DNA from: CAYNYF01 sp964401385
Lineage (GTDB): Bacteria; Planctomycetota; Phycisphaerae; SM23-33
Reading direction: 5' to 3'
Assembly: GCA_964401385.1 (NCBI GenBank)
Contig: CAYNYF010000004.1
Location: 16,244 to 80,243, forward strand
Length of the DNA stretch: 64,000 nt
The notes beneath the pieces are model-generated. The model saw nothing but the letters and a program-made list of their open reading frames with translations. It did no database searches and was not told where the DNA came from. This document shows positions 27,118 through 35,521 of this stretch, one piece after another. Position numbers and translations under genes: made by a program. Position 1 is the first letter of the stretch, and each line of letters begins with the position of its first letter.

Positions 27118-27602
27118 AGCCGCCCGGCCCGCCGCCCGCGCCCTGCGCCGGCCTACCCCGATGCGATTGGCGCTGCCCCGTACGCCTGCTCGCATTCTCA
27201 GCGGCGGCTTTGAGTGAAGCAGGCGTCCACGAGTGGGGGAGAGCTGTCACGGATGTGGACATCGGGGCGACTACCTGAGCACAAGCGCCCGCGTGTGGAA
27301 GCCGTGCCGTTCAGTTGGCACCGCGGCGCCGTCGCGGTGACGAGGGGATGTGAATGCAGCCCGCGTTCACTCGCCCAAGGGGTCCGGCGGACGCCTTCCG
27401 GAGCGGACTAGCTCTGCAAGTACCTGGTAGGCAACCTATCCCCGCCCGTATTTGCCCGCGGTATGAAACGAGTATCCCGCAACCATCTGCCTGTACATAT
27501 CTCGCAGGTCTTGGGGAAGAGAATCCCTGGCGGCCAGATATTTCTCGCTCCTCTGAAAACGGTATGACGGCTTATCGCGCAAGCGTACTGCCTCGCTTCG
27601 GA
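27118..27602. other. Non-coding stretch left of the restriction-modification pair
   Basis: About 480 bases with no convincing ORF on either strand. The first 50 bases after the amidohydrolase stop are similar to those after 29309. From about 27400 the GC content drops towards that of the restriction-modification genes, so the border of foreign DNA probably lies between 27170 and 27420. Confidence 0.45.
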
Positions 27603-28226
27603 TCACTCATGAAGGGTTTCGGGCGTGAACCCAGTGAGTTCTGACAGGCGACGCATCGCATCGCGAGGTCTGCCGCCGTGTGAACGCAACCATGCCGGCG
27701 GGGCCTTGGGATTCGCTGAGATCCAGGCCGTATCGGTTCCACGTGCGCCGCCGTGCTGCGATTGGATGTTGCCCGTCTCGTGCCACTGATGAAGGATCTC
27801 TGACTTCTCCAATACCCAACAATGCGCGTCAAAGGAGGTGACACCCAAGCACACAGCAATTTCGTAGTTCTGGTTCCGGAGTTGCTGGAACTTGTACGAT
27901 CCATTTTTCCAGAGAGTACTGAACTTGATCTCCACCCGCTTGTTCTCGACCAATCTGTCGGCATCAGAATCGGGGCTTCTGGTCACGTTGAACCCTCGGG
28001 CCGCAAGCCAGCCCGCCACCAGTTGCTCACCAATCTTACCTCTCTGGCGCGACGGTCGCGTCTTTATCCAAGAGAAGTGAGAACCCTTCCACTCGTCGTC
28101 GACTGTGGGGTATTTACCCTCCAAGCTGGTGGCCTTATTGACGAGCAAGCTGACGTCAGGATCCTGGATTTCCACGCTGGCGTCTTTCTTGGAATTAGAA
28201 AAGGGTTGCCCGTGGAAGGTCTTCAT
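27603..28226 (-). CDS. Putative type II restriction endonuclease
   Basis: Protein of 207 residues next to a DNA methyltransferase. It carries a PD-(D/E)xK-like core: GEQLVAGWLAARGFNV, then SDADRLVENKRVEIKFS, with Asp around residue 90 and Glu99-x-Lys101 as candidate catalytic residues. The C-terminal part (FDAHCWVLEKSEILHQW) is typical of group I/II restriction enzymes of unknown site. I use ATG at 28226; a TTG at 28262 is possible. Both overlap the 3' end of the methyltransferase, pointing to one transcript. Base composition is clearly less GC-rich than the neighbours, suggesting transfer. Recognition sequence unknown. Confidence 0.7.
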   Translation of the reverse strand: MKTFHGQPFSNSKKDASVEIQDPDVSLLVNKATSLEGKYPTVDDEWKGSHFSWIKTRPSRQRGKIGEQLVAGWLAARGFNVTRSPDSDADRLVENKRVEIKFSTLWKNGSYKFQQLRNQNYEIAVCLGVTSFDAHCWVLEKSEILHQWHETGNIQSQHGGARGTDTAWISANPKAPPAWLRSHGGRPRDAMRRLSELTGFTPETLHE

Positions 28227-29076
28227 GGCAAGGCGTATACCCGTGAAATCGGGGCTTCGCAAAGGCCAAACGTTTCGCCATCACTCTCACGGCCTCTTCG
28301 TTTGAGTCGATCAGGACCGCGCTTCTTCCATTACTCACAGCCGCTTCGCCGGTTGTACCGCTGCCTGCAAAGAAATCTAGAACCTTATCCCCAGGGTTCG
28401 AGTGTATGCGCACAATGCGGTTCATAATGCCCAATGGCTTCTGCGTGGGGTATCCCGTCCGCTCCTTGCCGTTTGTGGGTACGATCGTATGCCACCAAAC
28501 GTCGGTAGGTGTCTTTCCTCGCGCCGCCTTCTGGTTTGTGAGAAGCCCCGGAGCCATGTATGGGATTCGGTCCATGTCCTGAAACCGAAAGGTGTAGCTA
28601 TCCGGATTCTTCGCATACCAGAGAATACTGTCGTGCTTGGCGGGCCACTTGCTCTTACTTCTCGCCCCATAGTCGTAGGCCCAGATGATCTCATTGATGA
28701 AGGAGTCGCGACCGAACAAGCCATCCAGCAGAACCTTACAGTAGTGGACCTCCCGATAGTCGAGATGCACGAAGAAGCTTCCACAAGGATCAAGAAGGCG
28801 GTGAGCTTCCTCCAGCCTTGGCTCGATGAAGGCCAAGAAGTCATCGAAACTGTCGGCAAAGGCTCGCATGCCGACCTTCACGGTTCGGTACCGTTGGCCC
28901 TTGAAGCCATTTCTATCGCCTTCTGAATCGCGGATTGTTTGAATCTGGGTACTCGCCTGAGTCTTTCCGGTATTGAATGGCGGGTCGATGTAGATAAGGT
29001 CGAAAGAACGATCTGGGAAGTCCTTGAGGACGTCCAGATTGTCACCGAGATATATGTCCAGGTTCACGTCCATCAT
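28195..29076 (-). CDS. Type II DNA methyltransferase (amino-MTase, beta-class order)
   Basis: DNA methyltransferase of 293 residues that would protect host DNA from the adjacent nuclease. The catalytic motif DPPF (residues 31-34) comes first and the AdoMet motif FAGSGTT (236-242) last, the order of beta-class N6-adenine or N4-cytosine enzymes. The middle part (GARSKSKWPAKHDSILWYAK, YPTQKPLGIMNRIV) is the usual DNA-binding and linker region. Start at ATG 29076 or the adjacent ATG 29073. Upstream of it lies an inverted repeat at 29164-29191. Complete, with lower GC than the surrounding genes. Confidence 0.88.
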   Translation of the reverse strand: MMDVNLDIYLGDNLDVLKDFPDRSFDLIYIDPPFNTGKTQASTQIQTIRDSEGDRNGFKGQRYRTVKVGMRAFADSFDDFLAFIEPRLEEAHRLLDPCGSFFVHLDYREVHYCKVLLDGLFGRDSFINEIIWAYDYGARSKSKWPAKHDSILWYAKNPDSYTFRFQDMDRIPYMAPGLLTNQKAARGKTPTDVWWHTIVPTNGKERTGYPTQKPLGIMNRIVRIHSNPGDKVLDFFAGSGTTGEAAVSNGRSAVLIDSNEEAVRVMAKRLAFAKPRFHGYTPCHEDLPRATLF

Positions 29077-29163
29077 TGTATCTTCAAGCTACCAGACAGC
29101 ACGGTTTCGCCGGCGCAAGCCTAATCAGGACGGGACGTACCGACGCAAGGATAGCGTCGAAAC

Positions 29164-29191
29164 ACTCCCGACACTATGACTTTTCGGGAGT
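29164..29191. repeat. Inverted repeat at the right border of the R-M pair
   Basis: Perfect seven-base arms ACTCCCG and CGGGAGT with a 14-base spacer. It lies between the methyltransferase start and the amidohydrolase-like fragment. It could be a regulatory site of the R-M operon, a terminator facing right, or a scar of insertion. Confidence 0.5.
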
Positions 29192-29213
29192 TGGTCGTGC
29201 ACGGCGCCGAAAC

Positions 29214-29309
29214 GAGCTGGCGCGGATTCAGCAGTTGGACCTCACCGACCAGCAGCGCGACCTTCTGCTCCGGGCCGACATCGCCGGCCTCATCGGCATC
29301 GGACAGTGA
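29214..29309 (+). pseudogene. 3' fragment of an amidohydrolase paralogue
   Basis: Thirty-one codons plus stop, beginning ELARIQQLDLTDQQRDL and ending IAGLIGIGQ. Twenty-eight of 31 residues are identical to the C-terminus of the amidohydrolase at 26392-27117, and similarity continues for about 20 to 50 bases after the stop. The 5' part of this second copy is absent; its place is taken by the R-M genes and flanking DNA. It has no start codon of its own that makes sense. Confidence 0.8.
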
Positions 29310-29621
29310 AGCCGCCTTCCCCGCCGCCCGCCGGGGCCCTGACCTATCCCCAGTTCGCCGAATGGGGCCGGGATCTGACAACCGCGTGGGTGGCGACAGC
29401 CCCGACGGGGCGTGTCTGTTAGCCCCGTGCGGCAGCACGGGGCAAGTGAAGTTCATCGACGCCCGCAACCGCGCGAGTGCCTCCTCGTAAGCTTCTCGAG
29501 CCCGGCCTCCCTGCACGGGCTTGCACTGGGGCTTCATTGTTGCCAGCATATCGGCCAGGGCCGCCCCGGCCGGCGTGGCCGGGCGGCATCCGAAAGGACT
29601 GTCCGGTAAGAGGCTTCCCGA
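29310..29621. other. Non-coding stretch with GC-rich hairpin
   Basis: About 310 bases without a gene. At 29422-29443 a nine-base perfect stem GCCCCGTGC paired with GCACGGGGC encloses GGCA. Its form is like the REP-type palindromes at 37380-37711 but the sequence differs. Confidence 0.45.
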
Positions 29622-30656
29622 ATGAAGGAACACCGAGGCAAGGCGGTGGTCTTCACCCGGCCGCGGCGGGCGGAGGTCCACGACGGCGTGCGCTTCCCCG
29701 AGATGGACGACGAAGGCGTGGTCATCCGCACCCGCTACAGCGTGATCTCGCGCGGCACCGAGCTGGACCTGTACACCAACCAGATGCACGGCCGCGGCGA
29801 GAACGCGCAGTGGTACCCGCTGCTGCCGGGGTACCTGCCCTGCGGGGAGGTGATCGAGGTCGGATCGAAGCTGACCCACCTGAAGGCGGGCGAGCTGGCG
29901 ATCGCCTCGAACCTGTTTGCCGGCTTCGACGAGCGATACTGCTGCGCCTGGGGCGGGCACTGTGAGTACAGCGTGGTCAGCCGCCACAGCCACCCCGCCC
30001 ACGCCGGCCGGCGGGCCGTGAAGGTGCCCGACGGCGTCGCGGCCAGGCACGCGCCCCTGGCCGTGCTGGGGGCGGTGGCCAGGAAGGGCGTTGAGATGAA
30101 GGTCCGACCGGGCGCGGGCGAGACGGTGCTGGTCGTCGGCCAGGGGGTGATCGGCAACTTCGCCGCCCAGCTCTGCCGACTGGCCGGGGCACGTGTGATC
30201 GTCGCCGACCTGGAGGAATCTCGGCTGGAAATCTCCCGGGCCTGCGGCATGGAAGAGACCGTCAACGCCTCGGCCGAGCCGCTGGCCGAGGCCGTCGCCC
30301 GCCTGACCGACGGCCGAGGGCCTGATGTCGCCATCGACGTCACCGGCGAGCCGTCCGTGCTGGCCGGGCTGTTCCGGCTCACCCGCCCCGGCGGGCGCGT
30401 CCACGCCCAGGGCATGTACCTCCAGGAGGTGAGCCTGTACTTCCCCGAGACCCTCTTCGGGCGGGACCTGACGCTGTCGGCCACGTGCGGCGAGCAGCCG
30501 GCCGACGTGGCGGCGGTTCTCGCGCTCATGGCCGAGGGGCGGCTGGTCTATAAGCCGCTGCTGAGCGACGTGGTGCCGGTGGCCTCGGCCGCGGAAGCGT
30601 ACCAACGCGTGCACGACCGGCCCGACCAGCTCATGACGCTGGCGCTGGAATGGTAG
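29622..30656 (+). CDS. MDR-family (zinc-type) dehydrogenase
   Basis: Medium-chain dehydrogenase/reductase of 344 residues. N-terminal GroES-like part (SVISRGTELDLYTNQM, GYLPCGEVIEVG), then a Rossmann domain with VLVVGQGVIGNFAAQL and an acidic residue (VADLEESR) that favours NAD+ over NADP+. The SRGTELDLY segment is typical of the bacteriochlorophyllide/sorbitol-like subgroup that often lacks the structural zinc. It overlaps or abuts the sugar isomerase gene downstream, so both probably act on the same sugar or polyol. ATG 29622 has only a weak ribosome site. Confidence 0.85.
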   Translation: MKEHRGKAVVFTRPRRAEVHDGVRFPEMDDEGVVIRTRYSVISRGTELDLYTNQMHGRGENAQWYPLLPGYLPCGEVIEVGSKLTHLKAGELAIASNLFAGFDERYCCAWGGHCEYSVVSRHSHPAHAGRRAVKVPDGVAARHAPLAVLGAVARKGVEMKVRPGAGETVLVVGQGVIGNFAAQLCRLAGARVIVADLEESRLEISRACGMEETVNASAEPLAEAVARLTDGRGPDVAIDVTGEPSVLAGLFRLTRPGGRVHAQGMYLQEVSLYFPETLFGRDLTLSATCGEQPADVAAVLALMAEGRLVYKPLLSDVVPVASAAEAYQRVHDRPDQLMTLALEW

Positions 30657-30670
30657 GAAAGGAGCCCGAC

Positions 30671-31486
30671 GTGGCAAGGGACCTTAAACTCTGCGCGGGG
30701 GCGTGGGGGTTTCGCCAAATGGAGATTCCGGCGTATCTGGAGGCGTGCGCCGGCCTCGGTTTGCGCTACGCCGAGATGAACCTCACCGACGCCCCCGGCA
30801 CCCGGCACTTGAGCTCCGATCCGAGCCGATCGGAGCTGGACGCGATGGCGGCCGCCGAAAAGGCGGCGGGGGTGAAGGTCGTCTGTCTGTGCGTGGGAAA
30901 CGATTTCACCGACGCCGACCCGGAGCGGGTACGGGCCAGCGTCGCCCAGGTCACCGGCTACGTGGACATGGCCGTCGACTACGGGGCGGAGGTCCTGCGC
31001 GTGTTCGCGGGTTGGACGCCCTTTGAATCTCTGCGGGCGGAGCACTACGAGCGGTGCGGGGCCGCCCTGGCCCAGGTTGGGGCCCACGGGCAGGACCGAG
31101 GCGTGCTGATCGCCCTGGAGAACCACGGCGGTCCGACGGCGACGGCGGCCCAGGTCGCCCGCCTGCTGGACCTAGCCGGCCACCCCAACGTCGTGGCGAA
31201 TTTCGACGGGGGCAATTTCGCCCATTGCAGAGAGGACCCCCTTGCCGCCTACCATGTCCTGCGGGGCCGCATCGGCTACACCCATTGGAAGGACGTCCGT
31301 CCCGCCGCCGGCGAGCTGGAATACTGTGCCCTCGGCGACGGGATTACCGACTGGGCGCCGCTGGTGCGGGCGATGCTGGCCGACGGCTACGACGGGTATT
31401 GGACCATGGAGTACGAAGAGCCGGCCGACGTGGTCGCCGGCATGCGGAAGTGCATCCAGGTCGTCCGGGCCGCCGCTGGTCGCTGA
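30671..31486 (+). CDS. Sugar phosphate isomerase/epimerase family (xylose-isomerase-like TIM barrel)
   Basis: AP-endonuclease-2/xylose-isomerase-like protein of 271 residues. Conserved acidic and His residues of the metal site are in ALENHGG, VVANFDGGNF, GYTHWKDVR and WTMEYEEP. I prefer GTG 30671 because AGGAAAGGAG precedes it by six bases; ATG 30650, which overlaps the dehydrogenase stop, would add seven residues. The pair with the dehydrogenase is a common set for inositol or rare-sugar oxidation, but the substrate is not given by the sequence. Confidence 0.85.
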   Translation: MARDLKLCAGAWGFRQMEIPAYLEACAGLGLRYAEMNLTDAPGTRHLSSDPSRSELDAMAAAEKAAGVKVVCLCVGNDFTDADPERVRASVAQVTGYVDMAVDYGAEVLRVFAGWTPFESLRAEHYERCGAALAQVGAHGQDRGVLIALENHGGPTATAAQVARLLDLAGHPNVVANFDGGNFAHCREDPLAAYHVLRGRIGYTHWKDVRPAAGELEYCALGDGITDWAPLVRAMLADGYDGYWTMEYEEPADVVAGMRKCIQVVRAAAGR

Positions 31487-31545
31487 CCGACAGTCTCGGC
31501 ACGGCTGAGACGGGGGGCGGCAAGGGCATTTACAGGAGGATACTC

Positions 31546-33639
31546 ATGGGCAAGCAGTTCGAATGGCAGACGGCGCCGCCGGAAAGCCAGCGGCTCTCGA
31601 CAGCCGCCCTCGACGCGCTCAGGGACGCACTGGCCGAGGAACAGACCGCAAGCCTTCTCGTCGTGCGCGACGACCGGATCGTCTACGAATGGTACGCACC
31701 CGGCCACGGCCGGGACAGGAAGCACTACAACGCCTCGATGGACAAGGCGATCGTCTCGGGGCTGTCGCTGTTGGTGGCGATGACCGACGGCCGCATATCG
31801 CCGGACGATCCGGCGTGGAAGTACATCCCCGCCTGGAAGGATCATCCCCAGAAGTCGAGGATCACCATCCGGCACCTGGCCACGCATTCGGCCGGCATCG
31901 AGAACGCCGAGATCGACCGCAAGCAGCGCGAGCGCCAACTGGCCGCCGGCCAGAGCCGCTCCGACCACCACATGACCCTTCCCGGCTGGAAGGGCGCGTT
32001 CTGGCGGCGCGAGCCCAACCCCTTCACCATCGCCCGCGACGATGCGCCGGTGGTCTTCCCGCCGGGCTCGCAGTACGCCTACAGCAACCCCGGCATCGGC
32101 ATGCTCGACTACGCCGTCGCGGCCAGCCTGACCGGCGCCGCCCACGAAGACACGCTCTCGATGCTCCGCGAGAGGATCATGCGCCCGATTGGCGTGGGCG
32201 AGAAGGAATGGGAGATCGGCTACGGCACCGGCTATGACACCGACGGTCTGAAGCTGTACGCCGGCTGGGGCGGCGGCGGCCAGACCGCGCGGTCGGTCGC
32301 CCGCGCGGGGCGGCTGATGCTCCGCAAGGGAAACTGGGAAGGTCGCCAGCTCATCAATCCGGTCATCGTGGAGGCGGCGGTGCGGTACGCGGGCATGCCC
32401 GTGCCGGACCGCTCGTACGACCCGCAGCCGGCGTCCGGGCTGAGCTGGTGGGTCAACTTCGACGGGGCGATGGCGTCGCTGCCGCGCGACGCTTTCGCGG
32501 GCATGGGCGCCGGCGGGCAGATGCTGGTGGTGATCCCCAGCCTGGACATGATCGTCGTCCGTCACGGGGAGTACGACGGCGATCGTCTCTGGGCCTGGGC
32601 CGAGGAGCATCTCTTCCGGCCGCTCATGGGGGCGATACTCCCCCCGTGTGCGTACAGCCCGGTCATCACCAACATCGAATGGGCGCCGGCCGAGACGATT
32701 GTCCGGAAGGGCTTCGATCACGGCGCCGGCGGCTTGCGGCCGCGCAATGCCTGCGACAACTGGCCGATCACCTGGGCCGACGACGACTGCCTGTATACGG
32801 CCTACGGGGACGGCTGGGGGTTCGAGCCGCCGGCGCCGAGGCGGCTGAGCATGGGAACGGCCAAGGTGCTGGGCGACCCGCCCGACGTCCGGGGCGTGAA
32901 CGTCCCCTCCGACGCCGAGTGCACCGGCGACGGCCGCACCGGCCGGAAGGCCTCCGGCATGCTCATGGTCGACGGCGTGCTCTACATGTGGGTCCGCAAC
33001 GCCAATGGGAACGGCCAGCACAGCCACCTGGGATGGTCAACCGACCACGCAAAGACCTGGACCTGGGCCGACTGGCGCTTCGAGGAGTTCGGCTACTGCA
33101 CCTTCCTGAACTTCGGCCGGAACTACGAGGGGGCCCGCGACGAGTATGTCTACGTCTACTCCCACGACGACCCCAGCGCGTACGTGGGCGCCGACCGGAT
33201 GATCCTCGCGCGGGTGCCGAGGGAAAGAATCGCCCAGCGGGCGGGCTACGCGTTCTTCGCCGGTCTGGACGCCGCCGGCTGGCCGGCCTGGAGCGAGGAC
33301 GTCTCCCGCCGGCAGGCCGTCTTCACCCACCCGGGTTGCTGTCTGCGTTCCGGCGTAAGCTACAACGCCCCGTTGGGGCGATATCTTTGGTGGCAGCAGA
33401 TTCCCAAGGCCCCCTACGCCGACACCCGTTTCAGCGGCGGGTTGGGCGTCTACGATGCGCCTGAGCCCTGGGGGCCGTGGACGGCCGTGTACTACAGCGA
33501 GTGCTGGGACGTCGGCCCCGGCGAGACCGGCAGCTTCCCGACCAAGTGGATCGGCGCCGACGGCCGGACCGTCCATCTGGTGTTCTCAGGCGGCGACGCC
33601 TTTTCCGTTCGGAAGGCCACGCTGACCGTTCGCTCTTAG
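31546..33639 (+). CDS. Serine beta-lactamase-like domain fused to DUF4185-like domain
   Basis: Protein of 697 residues. Residues 1-365 form a class C beta-lactamase/esterase-type fold with the SxxK motif SMDK (Ser64, Lys67), YSN at 179-181 as the YxN element, and GAGGQ near 321 in place of the KTG/HSG box. Residues 375-697 (ITNIEWAPAETIVRKG, ITWADDDCLYTAYGDGWGF, DGRTVHLVFSGGDAFS) resemble DUF4185, a five-bladed-propeller-like domain of carbohydrate proteins. ATG 31546 follows AGGAGGA. No signal peptide is seen. The combination suggests an esterase acting on a glycan, which is inference. Confidence 0.75.
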   Translation: MGKQFEWQTAPPESQRLSTAALDALRDALAEEQTASLLVVRDDRIVYEWYAPGHGRDRKHYNASMDKAIVSGLSLLVAMTDGRISPDDPAWKYIPAWKDHPQKSRITIRHLATHSAGIENAEIDRKQRERQLAAGQSRSDHHMTLPGWKGAFWRREPNPFTIARDDAPVVFPPGSQYAYSNPGIGMLDYAVAASLTGAAHEDTLSMLRERIMRPIGVGEKEWEIGYGTGYDTDGLKLYAGWGGGGQTARSVARAGRLMLRKGNWEGRQLINPVIVEAAVRYAGMPVPDRSYDPQPASGLSWWVNFDGAMASLPRDAFAGMGAGGQMLVVIPSLDMIVVRHGEYDGDRLWAWAEEHLFRPLMGAILPPCAYSPVITNIEWAPAETIVRKGFDHGAGGLRPRNACDNWPITWADDDCLYTAYGDGWGFEPPAPRRLSMGTAKVLGDPPDVRGVNVPSDAECTGDGRTGRKASGMLMVDGVLYMWVRNANGNGQHSHLGWSTDHAKTWTWADWRFEEFGYCTFLNFGRNYEGARDEYVYVYSHDDPSAYVGADRMILARVPRERIAQRAGYAFFAGLDAAGWPAWSEDVSRRQAVFTHPGCCLRSGVSYNAPLGRYLWWQQIPKAPYADTRFSGGLGVYDAPEPWGPWTAVYYSECWDVGPGETGSFPTKWIGADGRTVHLVFSGGDAFSVRKATLTVRS

Positions 33640-33784
33640 AACGGCAGAGCCGGCAGCGCCCGCGGGGTCTGCTCGTGCTCGCGCCGGCGTGGGCGGAATT
33701 TTCTTGCCAGCGGCGGCGATGGTTTGGATGATCGTGCCGCGCCGGCCGGTGAGGTCGGCCCGGGCCGCTGTTGCAGTCGATCCC

Positions 33785-34750
33785 ATGACGCCGCGAGAGA
33801 AGTTCATCATGGCCCTGGAGGGCAAGCAGCCCCCCGGGCGCGTGCCGCATTTCGAGCTGGTCTTCTACCTGACGATGGAGGCCTTCGGCCGGGTGCACCC
33901 GTCCCACCGACAGTTCGGGCAGTGGGACCAGATGAGTAAGTCCGAGAAGGACCTCCAGCGGCGGGACGTCGCCGACCTGTACGTCCGCATCGCCGCCAAG
34001 TACGAGCACTCGGCCATCTACTTCCTCGCCCCCGGCGGCTGGGCCGAGCACCGCACCGACGAACGGCAGCGCTGCCTGGAGCACGTCCGCGAGCTTTCCG
34101 GGCAGCGGTACTGCCTGCTGCTGCCCGGCGACGCGACCTACTCCATTCCCTCCGGCTCGGACATGGTCGAGTTCGCGGCGTGGATGTACGAAAAGCCCCA
34201 GGAGGTCAAGGACCGGGCCGCCCGGATGGTGGAGGCGGCCCTCCAGCGCGCCCAGGCCTACGCCCGCGGCGGCGTGCTGGACGGCTTCTGCCTGTGCTCG
34301 GACTACTGCTTCAACGACAGCCCCTTCCTCTCCCCGGCGATGTTCGACGAGTTCGTCGCGCCGTATCTGGCCGAGCTGGTCGCCGGCTACCGGGAGATGG
34401 GCTTCTACGTCATCAAGCACACCGACGGCAACATCATGCCCATCCTGGACCGGCTCGTGGCCGCCCGCCCGCACGCGCTGCACAGCCTGGACCCCCAGGG
34501 CGGCGTGGACATCGCCGAGGTCAAGCGCCGCGTCGGCCGGCAGGTCTGCCTCATCGGCAACGTCTCCTGCGCGATGCTCGACACCGGCACCGACCAGCAG
34601 TGCGTCGAATCCGCCCGCTACGCCCTAGCCAGCGGCATGCCCGGGGGGGGGTACGTCTTCTGCACTAGCAACTGCATCTACACGGGCATGGACCTGCGGC
34701 GGTACGAGCTGATTCTGGACGTGTGGCGGGCCGAGGGCAACTACGACTGA
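33785..34750 (+). CDS. Uroporphyrinogen decarboxylase family protein (methyltransferase-like)
   Basis: URO-D-fold TIM barrel of 321 residues (MTPREKFIMALEGKQPPGRVPHFE at the start). Planctomycetes carry many members of this family that are not haem enzymes; the closest characterised relatives are MtaA/CmuA-type methyltransferases that bind zinc. Candidate ligands are in IKHTDGN and the CTSNCIY segment. ATG 33785 has no clear ribosome site. The 3' end overlaps the convergent rex gene by ten bases. Not likely to be hemE because the conserved substrate-binding N-terminus is missing. Confidence 0.75.
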   Translation: MTPREKFIMALEGKQPPGRVPHFELVFYLTMEAFGRVHPSHRQFGQWDQMSKSEKDLQRRDVADLYVRIAAKYEHSAIYFLAPGGWAEHRTDERQRCLEHVRELSGQRYCLLLPGDATYSIPSGSDMVEFAAWMYEKPQEVKDRAARMVEAALQRAQAYARGGVLDGFCLCSDYCFNDSPFLSPAMFDEFVAPYLAELVAGYREMGFYVIKHTDGNIMPILDRLVAARPHALHSLDPQGGVDIAEVKRRVGRQVCLIGNVSCAMLDTGTDQQCVESARYALASGMPGGGYVFCTSNCIYTGMDLRRYELILDVWRAEGNYD

Positions 34751-35451
34751 CGCCGCCGCCGGCTGCCGGAGTTCCGCTTCCGCTTCGAGTTGGACGGGTT
34801 GGCCAGGTAACTGAGCTGCTCCAGTTGGACCGCCAGGTCCACCGGAATCACCGCCACCTCCGGCGGCAGGCTCAGCGTGATCGGGGCGAAATTCAGGATT
34901 CCCTCGATTCTCGCCTGGCAGATTTCCTCGGCGACCTTCTGGGCGACCGCGGCCGGCACGGCCAGGATCGCCAGCCGGATTTGTCCGGCCCGCACGACCC
35001 CTGCCAGCTTGCTCATGGGCTGGACGGTGATGTTGCCGAACTTCCTGCCGATCTTCGAAGGGGCGCTGTCGAAGGCCGCCACCACCCGGAAGCCCTTCGT
35101 CATCCACCCGCGGTATCGCAGCAGGGCGCTGCCGAGGCTGCCCACGCCGACCACGGCCACGTTGGAGGTCGTGTCCGTCCCGAAGATGCTGCGGAGATGA
35201 TGGGCCAGCTCCGCCACCCGGTAGCCGACGCCCGGCCGGCCGAACTGCCCGAAGTACGCCAAGTCCTTGCGGACCTGGGCGTCGGTCAGCCCCAGGGCCT
35301 TGCCGAGCTGGCGGCTGGAGACGGTCGAGCGGCCGTCTTCGGCCAGCTCCTCCAGTTGGCGCAGGTACAAGCTCAGGCGCTTGACGGTAATGGGCGAGAC
35401 CCCGCCGCGGCGCTCGCCACCGGGGGGTCGGTGACTGCCGTCTGCTTTCAT
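34741..35451 (-). CDS. rex: Redox-sensing transcriptional repressor Rex
   Basis: NADH/NAD+-sensing repressor of fermentation and respiration genes, 236 residues. Winged-helix DNA-binding domain at residues 20-85 with SSRQLGKALGLTDAQVRKDL and YFGQFGRPGVGY, then a Rossmann fold with VVGVGSLGSALL (102-111). The tail is rich in Arg and Lys (RKRNSGSRRRRQS), which is unusual for Rex. ATG 35451 follows GAGGTTGG. I did not find an obvious Rex palindrome next to it. Position next to catabolic genes would suit redox control of sugar metabolism. Confidence 0.92.
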   Translation of the reverse strand: MKADGSHRPPGGERRGGVSPITVKRLSLYLRQLEELAEDGRSTVSSRQLGKALGLTDAQVRKDLAYFGQFGRPGVGYRVAELAHHLRSIFGTDTTSNVAVVGVGSLGSALLRYRGWMTKGFRVVAAFDSAPSKIGRKFGNITVQPMSKLAGVVRAGQIRLAILAVPAAVAQKVAEEICQARIEGILNFAPITLSLPPEVAVIPVDLAVQLEQLSYLANPSNSKRKRNSGSRRRRQS

Positions 35452-35521
35452 GCCAACCTCATTCTAAGCCGGATGTTGGGAACGCGTCAAGGGGGCCCGC
35501 CGCCGGCCCTCGCGGCCGCGG

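Noticed and set aside
27354..27644. Small ORF between amidohydrolase and restriction gene
   Set aside because: No ribosome site, no recognisable pattern, and overlap with the end of the nuclease gene.
29121..29620. Minus-strand reading of a short protein with EAYEEALARLRA helix
   Set aside because: The frame is the tail of a shadow ORF of the dehydrogenase gene and includes a GC-rich hairpin; no start or ribosome site supports it.
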